Assembly (NCBI GenBank): GCA_900769555.1
Contig: CAAGHA010000100.1
Span: forward strand, 1-56,325
Length of the DNA stretch: 56,325 nucleotides
Origin: Bacteroidales bacterium
GTDB taxonomy: Bacteria > Bacteroidota > Bacteroidia > Bacteroidales > Paludibacteraceae
Direction of reading: 5' to 3'
The position numbers were made by a program, and so were the translations under genes. This document shows positions 17,627-26,732 of the stretch, piece after piece. How positions within the stretch are numbered: the first letter of the stretch is position 1; each line of letters begins with the position of its first letter. Below the pieces are notes generated by a model. That model worked only from the letters and a program-made list of their open reading frames with translations, searched no databases and was not told the origin of the DNA.

Positions 17627-18080
17627 TTGTTTAAGCCAACTCCTTTAAATTGGGTTGCCGGCGAAAGGAGGAATGGTGCGAGCAACTACAATGGAATGTT
17701 GTTGGGGAACTCAAAAAGAACATTAAGGTCTGAAAAAGATAACACAGACATTTGGCAGAAATGCGAGCCGGTGGAGGATTTCCCTATGTTTGGCGAGAAG
17801 AAGGTGTACATCAAGAAAGATAGCGTGTGGCTTCCTCGCAAGGAGTATGGAAGTTTAATAGATGAATGAGCAGAGTTCAAGTTCCTAATGTCCATCGTCA
17901 AAAAGATCCAAGATGTAATCTCAGAGAAGAACAATTTCACTATCTTTGTCCAAACAGAAATTCATGTAGAAGCGATTCAATACCATCGGCAGTTGCAACT
18001 CTGCAATGCACTATATGGTTGACATAAGCAAGAAGCTTGCGCAGATAGAGGAACATGTCGACAAAGAAAAACTCAAATCA
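17627..18080 (+). pseudogene. Decayed gene remnant of unknown family
   Basis: Three consecutive coding-like pieces occur in different frames. The first is a frame without a convincing start (from 17627, with NWVAGERRNG, FPMFGEKKVYIKKD and WLPRKEYGSL) ending at 17869. The second continues in another frame (EFKFLMSIVKKIQDVISEKN to about 17990). The third (MVDISKKLAQIEEHVDKEKL) runs to about 18084. The composition is slightly richer in G+C than the flanks. This looks like a once-continuous gene broken by frameshifts and stops; I do not recognise the family. It separates the chromate transporter from the methyltransferase. Confidence 0.5.
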
Positions 18081-18087
18081 TATCAAT

Positions 18088-18807
18088 ATGAGAAAAGATA
18101 ATGACCCAATGGGTAAGGCTGTTGCCGATTACTTTAAAAATGGAGAGAAAGGGAAAGAGAGAATAATCGTCTATTCACCAATGTTTGATGACGACGAGAT
18201 TCCGGTATCAACATTGTATCGATCATACAAAGAGATGCCTTCAATCGAACAAAGAGCGCTAAAATCATCAGAGGGAAAAATCCTAGATGTTGGAGCTTGC
18301 TCGGGTTGTCACTCTCTCGTTCTTCAAGAAATGAATAAAAACGTAACAGCAATTGATATTTCACCTCTTGCGGTAGAAACTATGCAGAAAAGGGGCATAA
18401 AAAAGGCTGTGTTAAAAGACTTTTGGGAGATAGATGAAAAATATGATACCATTTTAATGCTTATGAATGGAATAGGGATTGTAGGGAAAATAGAAAATCT
18501 CCCTAGATTCTTTAGCCATTTGGACAAGATATTAAGTGACAATGGAAAGGTCTTTTTTGACTCCTCAGATTTATGCTATCTATATGAAGACGAAGAGGGA
18601 TTCATCGAACTACCTGAAGGGGATAACTATTACGGAGAACTAACATATAAAATGCAATTCAAAAATATTATGGGAGAAGAATTCCCTTGGCTATACATAG
18701 ATATTGACACATTGCGTAATGTGGCATTAAAATATGGTTATGCCGTTGAAGTAATCGAAGATGGCGAATATTACAACTACTTGGCACAAATAAAAAAGAT
18801 TAGATAA
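18088..18807 (+). CDS. Class I SAM-dependent methyltransferase
   Basis: A methyltransferase of about 239 residues when started at the ATG at 18088 (MRKDNDPMGKAVADYF). An upstream in-frame ATG at 18055 would add eleven residues that lie on top of the decayed ORF, so the shorter form is preferred. The Rossmann SAM-binding loop is ILDVGACSGCHSLVL near residue 65, followed by the acidic VTAIDISPLAV motif and a DTILMLMNGIGIVG strand, typical of small-molecule or ubiquinone-type methyltransferases. Substrate is unknown. The gene stands alone, with a decayed gene upstream and the hybrid regulator 102 bp downstream. Confidence 0.8.
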   Translation: MRKDNDPMGKAVADYFKNGEKGKERIIVYSPMFDDDEIPVSTLYRSYKEMPSIEQRALKSSEGKILDVGACSGCHSLVLQEMNKNVTAIDISPLAVETMQKRGIKKAVLKDFWEIDEKYDTILMLMNGIGIVGKIENLPRFFSHLDKILSDNGKVFFDSSDLCYLYEDEEGFIELPEGDNYYGELTYKMQFKNIMGEEFPWLYIDIDTLRNVALKYGYAVEVIEDGEYYNYLAQIKKIR

Positions 18808-18895
18808 CACTTATCCATTGCATCACCGGACATAAAAAATGATAGAAAGGAAAGAAAAAATTTAGCAAACTAAAGAAAAAACAATTAAAATTCAT

Positions 18896-18903
18896 TACTT
18901 TAG
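18896..18903 (+). promoter_or_regulatory. Putative -7 element just before the hybrid regulator start
   Basis: TACTTTAG resembles the Bacteroidota -7 consensus TAnnTTTG and ends only 6 bases before the ATG at 18910. If used, the mRNA would carry almost no leader. No TTTG is visible 19 nt upstream, so this is tentative. Confidence 0.35.
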
Positions 18904-18909
18904 CACCCA

Positions 18910-21900
18910 ATGAAAAGTAAGGTACTGAATTTGATACTATTATTGTCTTTCTTCCGGACAATTTCGGGAGAAACGTATGCTTATTTTGACCACTTTACAA
19001 CAAAAGACGGACTAATATCTAATCGGGTAACAGCCATTGCTCAAGACTCATTGGGATACATTTGGATGGCAACCGACTTTGGATTGGAACGATTTGATGG
19101 AAAAAAATTTAAACATTTTCAACGAAAAGATTATCCAAAATTATTCCGCAACGATTTTCATGGGGTTGATTATTACAGAGATAAAGTCATTATTTCGGGA
19201 AATAACGGAATGTTAATGGAATATGATATTGAAAGAGATGATTTTTTTGATATTAAACCACAAGACTTTGAAGATAACTACTACAAACAAACCGGACGAA
19301 TTTATAGGAAAAATGACGAAGAGTATTTAATGACCAGTAGTGGTATTTATCTGTATGACAAGAATAAAAAGGAATATACCACACAATTTGCCGCATATGA
19401 TTCTATCCAAGAAACTGTACAAGGAATGTATATAGATGACTATGATCGTATTTGGATTGGATCTACCTATAAGAATGTTACTGTATATGATAAACAGGGA
19501 AAGACAGTTAAAGAGTTCTCTGTTAACAACTCTGTTATGGCATTTGTAACCTCAATGGTGAAGTTAAAAAATAACTTTCTAATTGTAACTTTATTATCTA
19601 ACGAAATATGGCTATTCGATTTAAATAAAAAAGAATTAACGGAACCCAGGGTTATTCAACTCCCTTTCAGAAATACTTGCCACTGCATCGTAGATTCTAA
19701 AGATAATATTTGGATGGGAACAGATGGTGAAGGTCTTTGGAAAACAAATTTCGAAGATCTGAATCAATCAAAGTTCGAACGTATTATCCCTCTAAATGCG
19801 GAAGCAGATAGAATGCGAAAAATTTATGCTCTGCTTGAAGATAAAAAAGGCAATATATGGGTGGGAACTCAAAATGGCGGAATATGGCGTCTAAAATCGG
19901 AAGAAGAGAATCAACTTGTTTTTTCTTCTGACTTCGGGTTCCCGTCTTATCCTTGCTCATCATTTGCAGAGGATAACAAAGGAAGGGTATGGGTGGCAAC
20001 TGATGGGAACGGAATTTATGCCGTGGATTCACAATGTAAAATTATAAAGCACTATAAATTCCATATCAACAATATCTTAGGAATATGTTTTGATAAAGGA
20101 GAATTAGTAGTAGCTACATGGGGAGCCGGTGTATTTATGATTAACCCTGAAACGGGCGAAACAAAAAACGAAAAATTTAAAGGTATAGAACGTCCTATCA
20201 ACTGTTTCTTCAATATCCATAAAGATGAAAACAATAACTACTATGCGTGTTCTGCAAGTGATGGTCTATACGTTCGACATGGGAATGGAGAGTGGTATTC
20301 TCCCCAATTGAAAGACGACTCATTATCTGCCTACCCTAATAAATGGGTATTTAATGTGATTGATGGAACTGAGGGAACAAAATGGGTGGTTACCAGTAAT
20401 ACGCTGTGGAGATTACAAAATGGTGAGATAAAAGCAATGTTACCGGATGTAAGTAGTATTAAGTCTCACAGACCACTTTGTATTGAAGATGGAGTATGCG
20501 ATGAAATGGGGAATTTATTTATCGCAACGAATAATGGCATTTTCCGCTTCAATGAAAAGGGAACAAAAATGGATACATTAGACTTTATCCCGCAATCTTT
20601 GTATCGCATAATTAGAAAAGATGAAAATGGGAATTTATGGACGGGAAGTACAGATGGTATTCTCTCTATAAATTACAAAGAGAAAAAATATGAAAAACTA
20701 CAAGTAAATTTTGAAGACGCAACTAGATACCACTTCTTCTACAGAGCCGGATATAGAGACTCGAAAGGGAACTTCTATTTCGGTACGAATAGTGGTTTTA
20801 TAAAATTTAATCCCAAATATAGAGAAGGTAATAGTCCGATTGAGGATTTAAGTATTTCAGAACTATATATTAATCATCAAAAAGTTAAACCATTTAACGG
20901 CGTCTTGGAGAAAGGGAATATAACAAACCTCAAGAGAATCGAATTAAAACATGATGAAACAAATATAAAATTAGGTATAAATCTACTTGATTTATCATCG
21001 TCAGAGAGAGTAAAGATCAGGTATAAAATTGTAGGATTCAACGATAACTGGGTGGAGATAAAAGATAACAGAGAGATAACAGTCAACTATATTCCACAAG
21101 GAAAATATCAGCTAATTGTAGAGGCATATAGGACAGAAAATAAACAAACAAAACAAATAACCCTTGACATAATAGTCTCTCCTCCTTGGTGGAAAAATTG
21201 GTACTTCTACACATTCTTGATATTCTGCGGAGCAATTCTAATTGCATCCATTTTCTACCTAAGATTCAGACATCTTCTTAAAAAGAAACGTGAATTGGAG
21301 TATGTTGTGGAAGAGCGTACTTGGGAACTTAAAGAGGCATTGGGAGAGAAAAACAGACTTCTTTCTGTAATTGCTCACGACCTCAAAAATCCAATGTTTG
21401 CGATTGTAGTAGCACTAAGCAAATGGTTGGAAACAGATAATAATAAGGATCAAAAAACAATTGAAAAGGTACATGAATCAGCTGTAGCTCTACAATCTGA
21501 AATGATAAAGCTTCTAAATTGGGCACGATCGGATGTTAAAGATCTCTCTTTTAAACCTCAAAATACCAATTTGGAACAATGCACAGAAAGTATTGTGCAA
21601 CTGATTATTTCGCTAATAAACGAGAAAAATTTGAACTTATCGCAACAGTTCCATTTAAAAAACTATGCATACGTTGACCAAAGAATGATAGAAATTGTAC
21701 TTAGAAATCTTTTGGTAAATGCAATAAAATTCACTCCTATTAATGGCTCCATACAAATCAATGCAGAGCAAAATGAACAACATATCGTACTAACTATCAA
21801 GGACTCAGGAGTTGGAATGAGTGATAAGCAGATGAAATCCATATTAAGTGGTGAAAATTCAACTTCAACGTTAGGAACTCAGAAAGAAAAGGGATATGGT

Positions 21901-22848
21901 ATCGGTATTAATTTATGCCGAGAATACTTGATGAAAAACAATTGTGAAATGAAGATAGAGAGTAAAAAAGGAGAAGGAACAACTTTCTACATCATACTCC
22001 CTATTTCAGATAAAGAGTTAATCGGTGAGAGAAAAGGCGAAAACAACCCTCTTGAAAGGATTAAAATAGAATTAGACGCTACAATATTCGATGGTAACAC
22101 CATTTTGGTTGTTGACGATGATGTACTGATCAGGGAGAATATATCCTACATGATTAGTCAGTACACAACCGTTCTCACTGCAAATGACGGAAAAGAGGCA
22201 ATAGAAATTGTAAAGGAAAAAATGCCGGACATCATTATCAGTGACATAGAGATGCCGGAGATGAATGGAATAGAAATGTGCAGTATCCTTCATAATGATA
22301 AACAATATAACCATATCCCTATCCTATTTGTATCTGCTTGCACAGAAGAGAGTAGAAGGTTATCCGGATATATGAATGGTGCAATAGACTATATTACAAA
22401 ACCATTCAACAAAAACGAGTTATTGATAAAATTGTCTAATATTCTGAAAGTCAGACAAGAACAACAGAGACGATACATAGAACAATTCCAAACCAACACA
22501 AAGAATCCGGAGACCATCCAAGAGGAGGTAAATCCATTTGTAGAACAATTTATGAGCGTTATGGAAGAGTGTTATGCGGAAAGTCAGGTCTCTGTTGAAT
22601 TATTGGCACAAAAAATGAATGTCAGTCAATCTACACTTAACAGAAAGTTAAGAACACTAACATCTCAATCTCCAATCACATTATTGACTGAATTCCGATT
22701 AAATAAAGCCAATGAGATACTGAAAAAAGTAAATAATATCCATTCCATCAGTGATATTTGCTATATGGTTGGCTTCAATGATCCGTCCTACTTCACACGT
22801 AAATACAAAGAGTATTTTGGTCATACTCCATCACAGAAAGAGAAATAA
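18910..22848 (+). CDS. Hybrid two-component system sensor/regulator (HTCS)
   Basis: A 1312-residue one-protein signalling system. A signal peptide (residues 1-20) leads to a periplasmic sensor of two-component propeller repeats (for example SLGYIWMATDFGLERFDG, KGNIWVGTQNGGIW) and a Y_Y_Y domain (about 700-765). A membrane helix lies near 770-790. Inside are a histidine kinase with phospho-acceptor His823 in SVIAHDLKNP and an ATPase domain (LLVNAIKFTP, DSGVGMS, GYGIGINL), then a receiver domain (Asp1069, phospho-acceptor Asp1112 in ISDIEMPEMNG, KPF lysine) and an AraC-type helix-turn-helix from about 1205. All catalytic residues appear intact. Such regulators usually control neighbouring susC/susD polysaccharide loci, but none is in this window, so its targets are unknown. 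Confidence 0.95.
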   Translation: MKSKVLNLILLLSFFRTISGETYAYFDHFTTKDGLISNRVTAIAQDSLGYIWMATDFGLERFDGKKFKHFQRKDYPKLFRNDFHGVDYYRDKVIISGNNGMLMEYDIERDDFFDIKPQDFEDNYYKQTGRIYRKNDEEYLMTSSGIYLYDKNKKEYTTQFAAYDSIQETVQGMYIDDYDRIWIGSTYKNVTVYDKQGKTVKEFSVNNSVMAFVTSMVKLKNNFLIVTLLSNEIWLFDLNKKELTEPRVIQLPFRNTCHCIVDSKDNIWMGTDGEGLWKTNFEDLNQSKFERIIPLNAEADRMRKIYALLEDKKGNIWVGTQNGGIWRLKSEEENQLVFSSDFGFPSYPCSSFAEDNKGRVWVATDGNGIYAVDSQCKIIKHYKFHINNILGICFDKGELVVATWGAGVFMINPETGETKNEKFKGIERPINCFFNIHKDENNNYYACSASDGLYVRHGNGEWYSPQLKDDSLSAYPNKWVFNVIDGTEGTKWVVTSNTLWRLQNGEIKAMLPDVSSIKSHRPLCIEDGVCDEMGNLFIATNNGIFRFNEKGTKMDTLDFIPQSLYRIIRKDENGNLWTGSTDGILSINYKEKKYEKLQVNFEDATRYHFFYRAGYRDSKGNFYFGTNSGFIKFNPKYREGNSPIEDLSISELYINHQKVKPFNGVLEKGNITNLKRIELKHDETNIKLGINLLDLSSSERVKIRYKIVGFNDNWVEIKDNREITVNYIPQGKYQLIVEAYRTENKQTKQITLDIIVSPPWWKNWYFYTFLIFCGAILIASIFYLRFRHLLKKKRELEYVVEERTWELKEALGEKNRLLSVIAHDLKNPMFAIVVALSKWLETDNNKDQKTIEKVHESAVALQSEMIKLLNWARSDVKDLSFKPQNTNLEQCTESIVQLIISLINEKNLNLSQQFHLKNYAYVDQRMIEIVLRNLLVNAIKFTPINGSIQINAEQNEQHIVLTIKDSGVGMSDKQMKSILSGENSTSTLGTQKEKGYGIGINLCREYLMKNNCEMKIESKKGEGTTFYIILPISDKELIGERKGENNPLERIKIELDATIFDGNTILVVDDDVLIRENISYMISQYTTVLTANDGKEAIEIVKEKMPDIIISDIEMPEMNGIEMCSILHNDKQYNHIPILFVSACTEESRRLSGYMNGAIDYITKPFNKNELLIKLSNILKVRQEQQRRYIEQFQTNTKNPETIQEEVNPFVEQFMSVMEECYAESQVSVELLAQKMNVSQSTLNRKLRTLTSQSPITLLTEFRLNKANEILKKVNNIHSISDICYMVGFNDPSYFTRKYKEYFGHTPSQKEK

Positions 22849-23162
22849 TAACTATATCTTGTTGATCTTTGTTTTTATTTAATTTGTCTAAACGTTATGC
22901 GACAAATAAAACTTTTGCACTGTATTCACACTGAAACTTGAAAAAATGCTCGTTGCGTCATTTGAATAAGCACCTGCAAACATAGAAAACCTCCCCAAGA
23001 GGGTTATTCACGCTTAGAATGATGTAAAAGAATACGCAAAAGATAGATACAGAACTAATATTATTGTTTAGCAAGAACAAATTAAAAACCAATGAGGGCG
23101 TATCTCAACACATTGGTTTCGATACACCCCCTGATATTATAAACTCCGAAATTACCTATTCA
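22849..23162. other. Convergent gap between the hybrid regulator and gyrB
   Basis: About 310 bp without a gene. It contains a gyrB-side hairpin (described separately) and a weak CCTC/GAGG stem near 22990. No promoter or repeat copy was recognised. Confidence 0.5.
23087..23118 (-). terminator. gyrB terminator
   Basis: AACCAATG (23087-23094) and CATTGGTT (23111-23118) form an 8 bp stem. On the minus strand it is followed by a short U run (TTTTTAATTTG region). An alternative GTATC/GATAC pairing overlaps it. Confidence 0.5.
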
Positions 23163-25106
23163 TTAAGCATCAATAACAGCATAAGTTGCATTATCCTCGA
23201 TAAATTGACGACGAGGAGCTACCTCATCACCCATCAACATAGAGAAAGTATAATCAGCTTGTGCCATATCACCAATTGTTACTTGGCGTAAAGTACGATT
23301 CTCAGGATCCATCGTAGTTTCCCACAATTGATCTTCATTCATCTCACCAAGACCTTTATAACGTTGAATCTTAACAGAACTCTCTATACCTTCGCCATAT
23401 TTATCGATGAAAGCTTGTTTTTGTTGATCATTCCAACAATATTCAGACACTTTACCTTTTGTACAAAGATACAAAGGAGGAGCAGCAATATAGACATGTC
23501 CCCTTTCAATCAATTCTCGCATGTGTCTGAAGAAGAAAGTCAAAATCAAAGTGTCGATGTGGCTACCATCGACGTCGGCATCGGTCATGATAATAATCTT
23601 ATGGTAGCGAAGTTTCTCCATATTCAACGCTTTAGGATCCTCTGCAGTACCTATACTCACACCCAAAGCTGTATAAATGTTTCTAATCTCTTCACTCTCA
23701 TAAACCTTATGTTGCATAGCTTTTTCCACGTTCAAGATTTTACCTCTCAGAGGCAAAATAGCTTGGAACTTACCATTTCTACCTTGTTTTGCAGTACCAC
23801 CTGCGGAATCACCCTCGACAAGGAACAACTCACAATTTTCAGGATTTCTATCTTGGCAATCAGCCAATTTACCCGGCAACCCTGCTCCGGACATAGGAGA
23901 CTTGCGTTGCGTTTCACGCGCTTTTCTTGCCGCAATACGAGCACGAGCGGCCAAAATCACCTTATCAACGATCATTCTTGCCTCCTTCGGATGTTCTTCC
24001 AAATAGTTGGTTAAAGCCTCTCCTACAGCTTGTTGCACAATACCGGAAACCTCATCATTACCTAATTTAGTTTTTGTTTGACCCTCAAACTGCGGCTCTG
24101 CCACTTTTACCGAAATAACAGCAGTCAATCCCTCACGGAAGTCATCTCCACTGATTTCAATTTTGGCTTTCTCCAACAATTTAGAATCATCCGCATACTT
24201 CTTCAAAGTTCTTGTCAAAGCAGCGCGAAATCCGGTAACGTGAGTTCCACCCTCAATTGTATTAATGTTATTGACGTATGAGTGAACCACCTCGTTATAA
24301 GAAGTATTATATGTCATTGCCACCTCAACCGGTGTTCCAAACTTCTCTGTACTTACATGGATAACGTCAGGAATAAGATGATCTTTAGCAGAATCCAAAA
24401 ATTCGACAAACTCTTTTAATCCACTTTCAGAGTGGAAAGTATCCTTACGACTATTACCCTCTTCATCCAAACGATTATCAGTCAATGAAATATGGATACC
24501 GGCATTTAGGTATGACAAATCTCTCAAACGTCTGGCAAGCGTCTCATACTTATAGACAGTTTCTGTAAAAATCGATGAATCCGGCAAGAACGTAACTTTT
24601 GTACCCGTTTTATCTGAAGTACCCACTTCTTTCACATCATACAAAGGCTTTCCACAAGTATATTCTTGTACATAACGTTTACCACCACGACAAACCTCAA
24701 CTTCCATCTTGACAGACAATGCGTTCACACAAGAGACACCCACACCATGCAAACCACCGGAAACTTTATAAGTTCCTTTGTCAAATTTTCCTCCTGCATG
24801 TAATACAGTCATTACAACTTCCAGAGCAGAACGCTTCTCTTTCTCATGCATATCCACAGGGATACCACGTCCGTCATCCTGAACCGTAATAGAATTGTCT
24901 TCATTGATTGTCACTTCGATATTTTTACAAAATCCGGCCAAGGCCTCGTCGATAGAGTTATCAACCACCTCGTAAACCAAGTGGTGCAAACCTCTCTCTC
25001 CAATATCTCCGATATACATGGCAGGACGCTTACGCACTGCCTCAAGGCCTTCTAACACCTGAATGTTATCCGCGGTATAAGAATTCCCTTTTTTTTCTTC
25101 GCTCAT
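23163..25106 (-). CDS. gyrB: DNA gyrase subunit B
   Basis: A 647-residue type IIA topoisomerase subunit that supplies ATP-driven supercoiling with GyrA. The N-terminal GHKL ATPase shows EGLEAVRKRPAMYIGD, EVVDNSIDEALAG, DDGRGIPVD and GGLHGVGVSCVNALS. The TOPRIM domain has EGDSAGGTAKQGR and the DADVDGSHI metal site, and the C-terminal tail ends with the QRYKGLGEMN region and RRQFIEDNA. The start was set at MSEEKKGNSY (25106). The longer frame back to 25184 would include the promoter and a hydrophobic stretch not found in GyrB. No extra insertion is present. Confidence 0.97.
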   Translation of the reverse strand: MSEEKKGNSYTADNIQVLEGLEAVRKRPAMYIGDIGERGLHHLVYEVVDNSIDEALAGFCKNIEVTINEDNSITVQDDGRGIPVDMHEKEKRSALEVVMTVLHAGGKFDKGTYKVSGGLHGVGVSCVNALSVKMEVEVCRGGKRYVQEYTCGKPLYDVKEVGTSDKTGTKVTFLPDSSIFTETVYKYETLARRLRDLSYLNAGIHISLTDNRLDEEGNSRKDTFHSESGLKEFVEFLDSAKDHLIPDVIHVSTEKFGTPVEVAMTYNTSYNEVVHSYVNNINTIEGGTHVTGFRAALTRTLKKYADDSKLLEKAKIEISGDDFREGLTAVISVKVAEPQFEGQTKTKLGNDEVSGIVQQAVGEALTNYLEEHPKEARMIVDKVILAARARIAARKARETQRKSPMSGAGLPGKLADCQDRNPENCELFLVEGDSAGGTAKQGRNGKFQAILPLRGKILNVEKAMQHKVYESEEIRNIYTALGVSIGTAEDPKALNMEKLRYHKIIIMTDADVDGSHIDTLILTFFFRHMRELIERGHVYIAAPPLYLCTKGKVSEYCWNDQQKQAFIDKYGEGIESSVKIQRYKGLGEMNEDQLWETTMDPENRTLRQVTIGDMAQADYTFSMLMGDEVAPRRQFIEDNATYAVIDA

Positions 25107-25141
25107 ATTTACTGATTTTTTTGAATCTATTTTAACATCTA

Positions 25142-25174
25142 CAAATGTATAAAAAAATAGTATTTTAAGCAAAA
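25142..25174 (-). promoter_or_regulatory. gyrB promoter
   Basis: On the minus strand TACATTTG (25149-25142) is preceded by TTTTG (25174-25170) with a 20 nt spacer. The transcript would start near 25138, giving a leader of about 30 nt. This supports the internal gyrB start at 25106. Confidence 0.6.
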
Positions 25175-25286
25175 GTTGAAACAAATTCTATTGAGAAAAA
25201 ATATTTTACGACAAAACGATATTCAAAGCTAACGAATATTAAGAGTAGTTTAAAGCAACTTTTTTAATTTCGCTTCTCATTTGTCA

Positions 25287-25485
25287 TGTTATCTCAAATT
25301 CATTTTATAGATATTTTTGATGGTAAAAATAAGACTTATTTTGCTTAGGTTGATTATATTCATGTAGGAGGAATGCTGGCATAGTATCTGAAAGAACATA
25401 AACAAGATAAATAAAATAAATTCAAAAGCATCAGAAATTGAATTGATGAGCCGCAAATATAAAATCGTAATTTATAGAAGTTACC
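25287..25485. repeat. MITE-like repeat, composite (type B left end, type A body)
   Basis: The left end is degenerate (AAATTCATTTTATAGATATTTTTGA, type B), the middle carries the small hairpin at 25371-25384, and the right end is the clear type A terminus AAATCGTAATTTATAGAAGTTACC, ending at 25485 and followed by TAAA. The left target duplication is not recognisable. Confidence 0.65.
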
Positions 25486-25508
25486 TAAAATAAAAAAGTA
25501 TTCTAAAA

Positions 25509-25539
25509 TTTGATTTGAATCATAAAAAACTTATCTTTG
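25509..25539 (+). promoter_or_regulatory. Promoter of the candidate non-coding RNA
   Basis: TTTG (25509-25512), exactly 19 nt, then TATCTTTG (25532-25539): a textbook Bacteroidota promoter and among the best matches in the window. The predicted start is near 25543-25545. No ribosome-binding start codon with a long ORF follows. Confidence 0.75.
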
Positions 25540-25543
25540 CTGC

Positions 25544-25797
25544 AAGAGATAAAGAGTTAACACCTCTATTCTCATTCGTGTACTGACGCTTTGCTTTGGC
25601 ACTTCAAAACTTCGCAACTTTTGAATTAACAGACCAAAGAGGAGCATTAGTGGATGCCTGTTATGTATGTGTGATTTAGACATAGGTCACTACACATATC
25701 AGTGCAGGAATCCGCATTGCTCGTTCGGTTTGTTTGGGTAATGCGAAGACTTTGAAGTGCGGGACGAGTAGATGTATGGACTCCTGCGCTTTTTTTA
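25544..25797 (+). ncRNA. Candidate structured non-coding RNA, about 250 nt
   Basis: The interval between a canonical promoter and a strong terminator has no convincing ORF but many complementary segments. CTTTGG (25594-25599) pairs with CCAAAG (25634-25639) around a local TTCAAAA/TTTTGAA hairpin (25603-25609, 25619-25625). TGTG/CACA arms occur near 25670-25697. The 3' domain is closed by a 12 bp stem with one mismatch (25702-25713 with 25778-25789) followed by seven T. Inside it GCATT/AATGC (25714-25718, 25740-25744) and GCTCGTTC/GGACGAGT (25719-25726, 25762-25769) interleave as a pseudoknot. A 10 bp long-range pairing, 25599-25608 with 25751-25760, competes with the local hairpin. 6S RNA or the Bacteroidales-1 RNA are possible identities; neither could be confirmed. 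Confidence 0.6.
25702..25796 (+). terminator. Terminator closing the candidate non-coding RNA
   Basis: GTGCAGGAATCC (25702-25713) pairs with GGACTCCTGCGC (25778-25789), 12 bp with one A-C mismatch and one wobble, and T7 follows at 25790-25796. The large loop holds the pseudoknot-capable segment. Confidence 0.6.
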
Positions 25798-25857
25798 TAT
25801 AAACACAGATAAAATATTAATATAATCAGGATTGGGAGTCTCCACAAAATTTAAATT

Positions 25858-26265
25858 ATGGTAAATTTTCGAAATTTTATTAGGCTTTCAATTGTACTAT
25901 CTTGCTGCTTATGTATGATATCTTGTGATAAAGATGATGAAATACTAAGGGAAGATGAGACTACTTATGAAAAAATAAATGAATACGAGAAAAAAATATT
26001 AGGTAAATGGCACATATATTGCGAAGAAGAAAATTATTCTGATATTTTTGAATTCACTACTGAAAAAAAATTATATTGGGATGGTGGTAATTATAAATGG
26101 GAAGCCAATAAATCCTACATTATTTTTTATGAGTTAGATGATGCTAACCACTATATAGGAGCAACATTTGAATACGAATTTATATCTGAAGAAGAAATGA
26201 TTTTAAAATGGGTTGATAGATGGGATGAGAATATCTGGGAATTTGAATGTTATCGCACAAATTAA
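25858..26265 (+). CDS. Lipocalin-like small lipoprotein
   Basis: A 135-residue predicted lipoprotein. The signal peptide ends at the lipobox CMISC (Cys23), followed by an acidic DKDDEILREDE linker. From residue 50 the sequence (KKILGKWHIYCEE, IFEFTTEKKLYWDGG, YKWEANKSYIIFYE, EEEMILKWVDR) has the alternating-strand pattern and N-terminal GKW motif of lipocalin-like domains. Function is unknown. It lies 60 bp after the U-tract of the RNA gene and 27 bp before another lipoprotein gene. Confidence 0.65.
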   Translation: MVNFRNFIRLSIVLSCCLCMISCDKDDEILREDETTYEKINEYEKKILGKWHIYCEEENYSDIFEFTTEKKLYWDGGNYKWEANKSYIIFYELDDANHYIGATFEYEFISEEEMILKWVDRWDENIWEFECYRTN

Positions 26266-26292
26266 TCATAAATAATTTAGATTTATAAAAAT

Positions 26293-26724
26293 ATGAAAAA
26301 TAAATACTTGCAAAAAATTATTTGTTTCATACTCTCTTTGAGTATTCTAACTTCATGCGTAACATTGGATGTAAATCCTATCCCCAATTCAACATCACTT
26401 ATGATGTTAGATAAAGATAGAATTGAAATCTTAGGAGAGGCAGAAGGGAATGCAGGAGGAGCTCGTCTTTGGCTATTGTTTATTCCATTTGGATGGGCAA
26501 GAGATAAATGGCTAAAAAGCAGAGCTACGAAAAATGCATTAAAAAGTTACCCCAACGCAGATGGGCTATTAGATGCGACTCTTGATTACCATAGAGTTCG
26601 CGTGCCATTGGTATTTTTAACAGTAGTAACTAAAGACGTTAAAGTTAAAGGGGTAGCTTACCATATTCGAACTGATGAAGAATACAAAGAATTCAAGAAA
26701 AAGAAAGAATCAGAAAACGAATAA
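26293..26724 (+). CDS. Small lipoprotein, TRL-like
   Basis: A 143-residue predicted lipoprotein with lipobox ILTSC (Cys22). The mature part has a conserved-looking RIEILGEAEGNAGGARLWLLFIPFGW stretch, then KNALKSYPNADGLLDATLDYH and KDVKVKGVAYHI, similar to the TRL-like family (PNADALLD and VKGxAY patterns), a weak recognition from memory. Highly charged C-terminus (EEYKEFKKKKESE). It forms a pair with the lipocalin-like gene and is followed by a perfect 13 bp terminator. Confidence 0.6.
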   Translation: MKNKYLQKIICFILSLSILTSCVTLDVNPIPNSTSLMMLDKDRIEILGEAEGNAGGARLWLLFIPFGWARDKWLKSRATKNALKSYPNADGLLDATLDYHRVRVPLVFLTVVTKDVKVKGVAYHIRTDEEYKEFKKKKESENE

Positions 26725-26732
26725 ATTTAAAC

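Noticed and set aside
22980..23010. CCTC/GAGG hairpin as a terminator of the hybrid regulator
   Set aside because: Only a 4 bp stem with no U-tract.
25107..25184. N-terminal extension of gyrB
   Set aside because: It overlaps the gyrB promoter and encodes a hydrophobic stretch foreign to GyrB; the internal ATG at 25106 fits the family.
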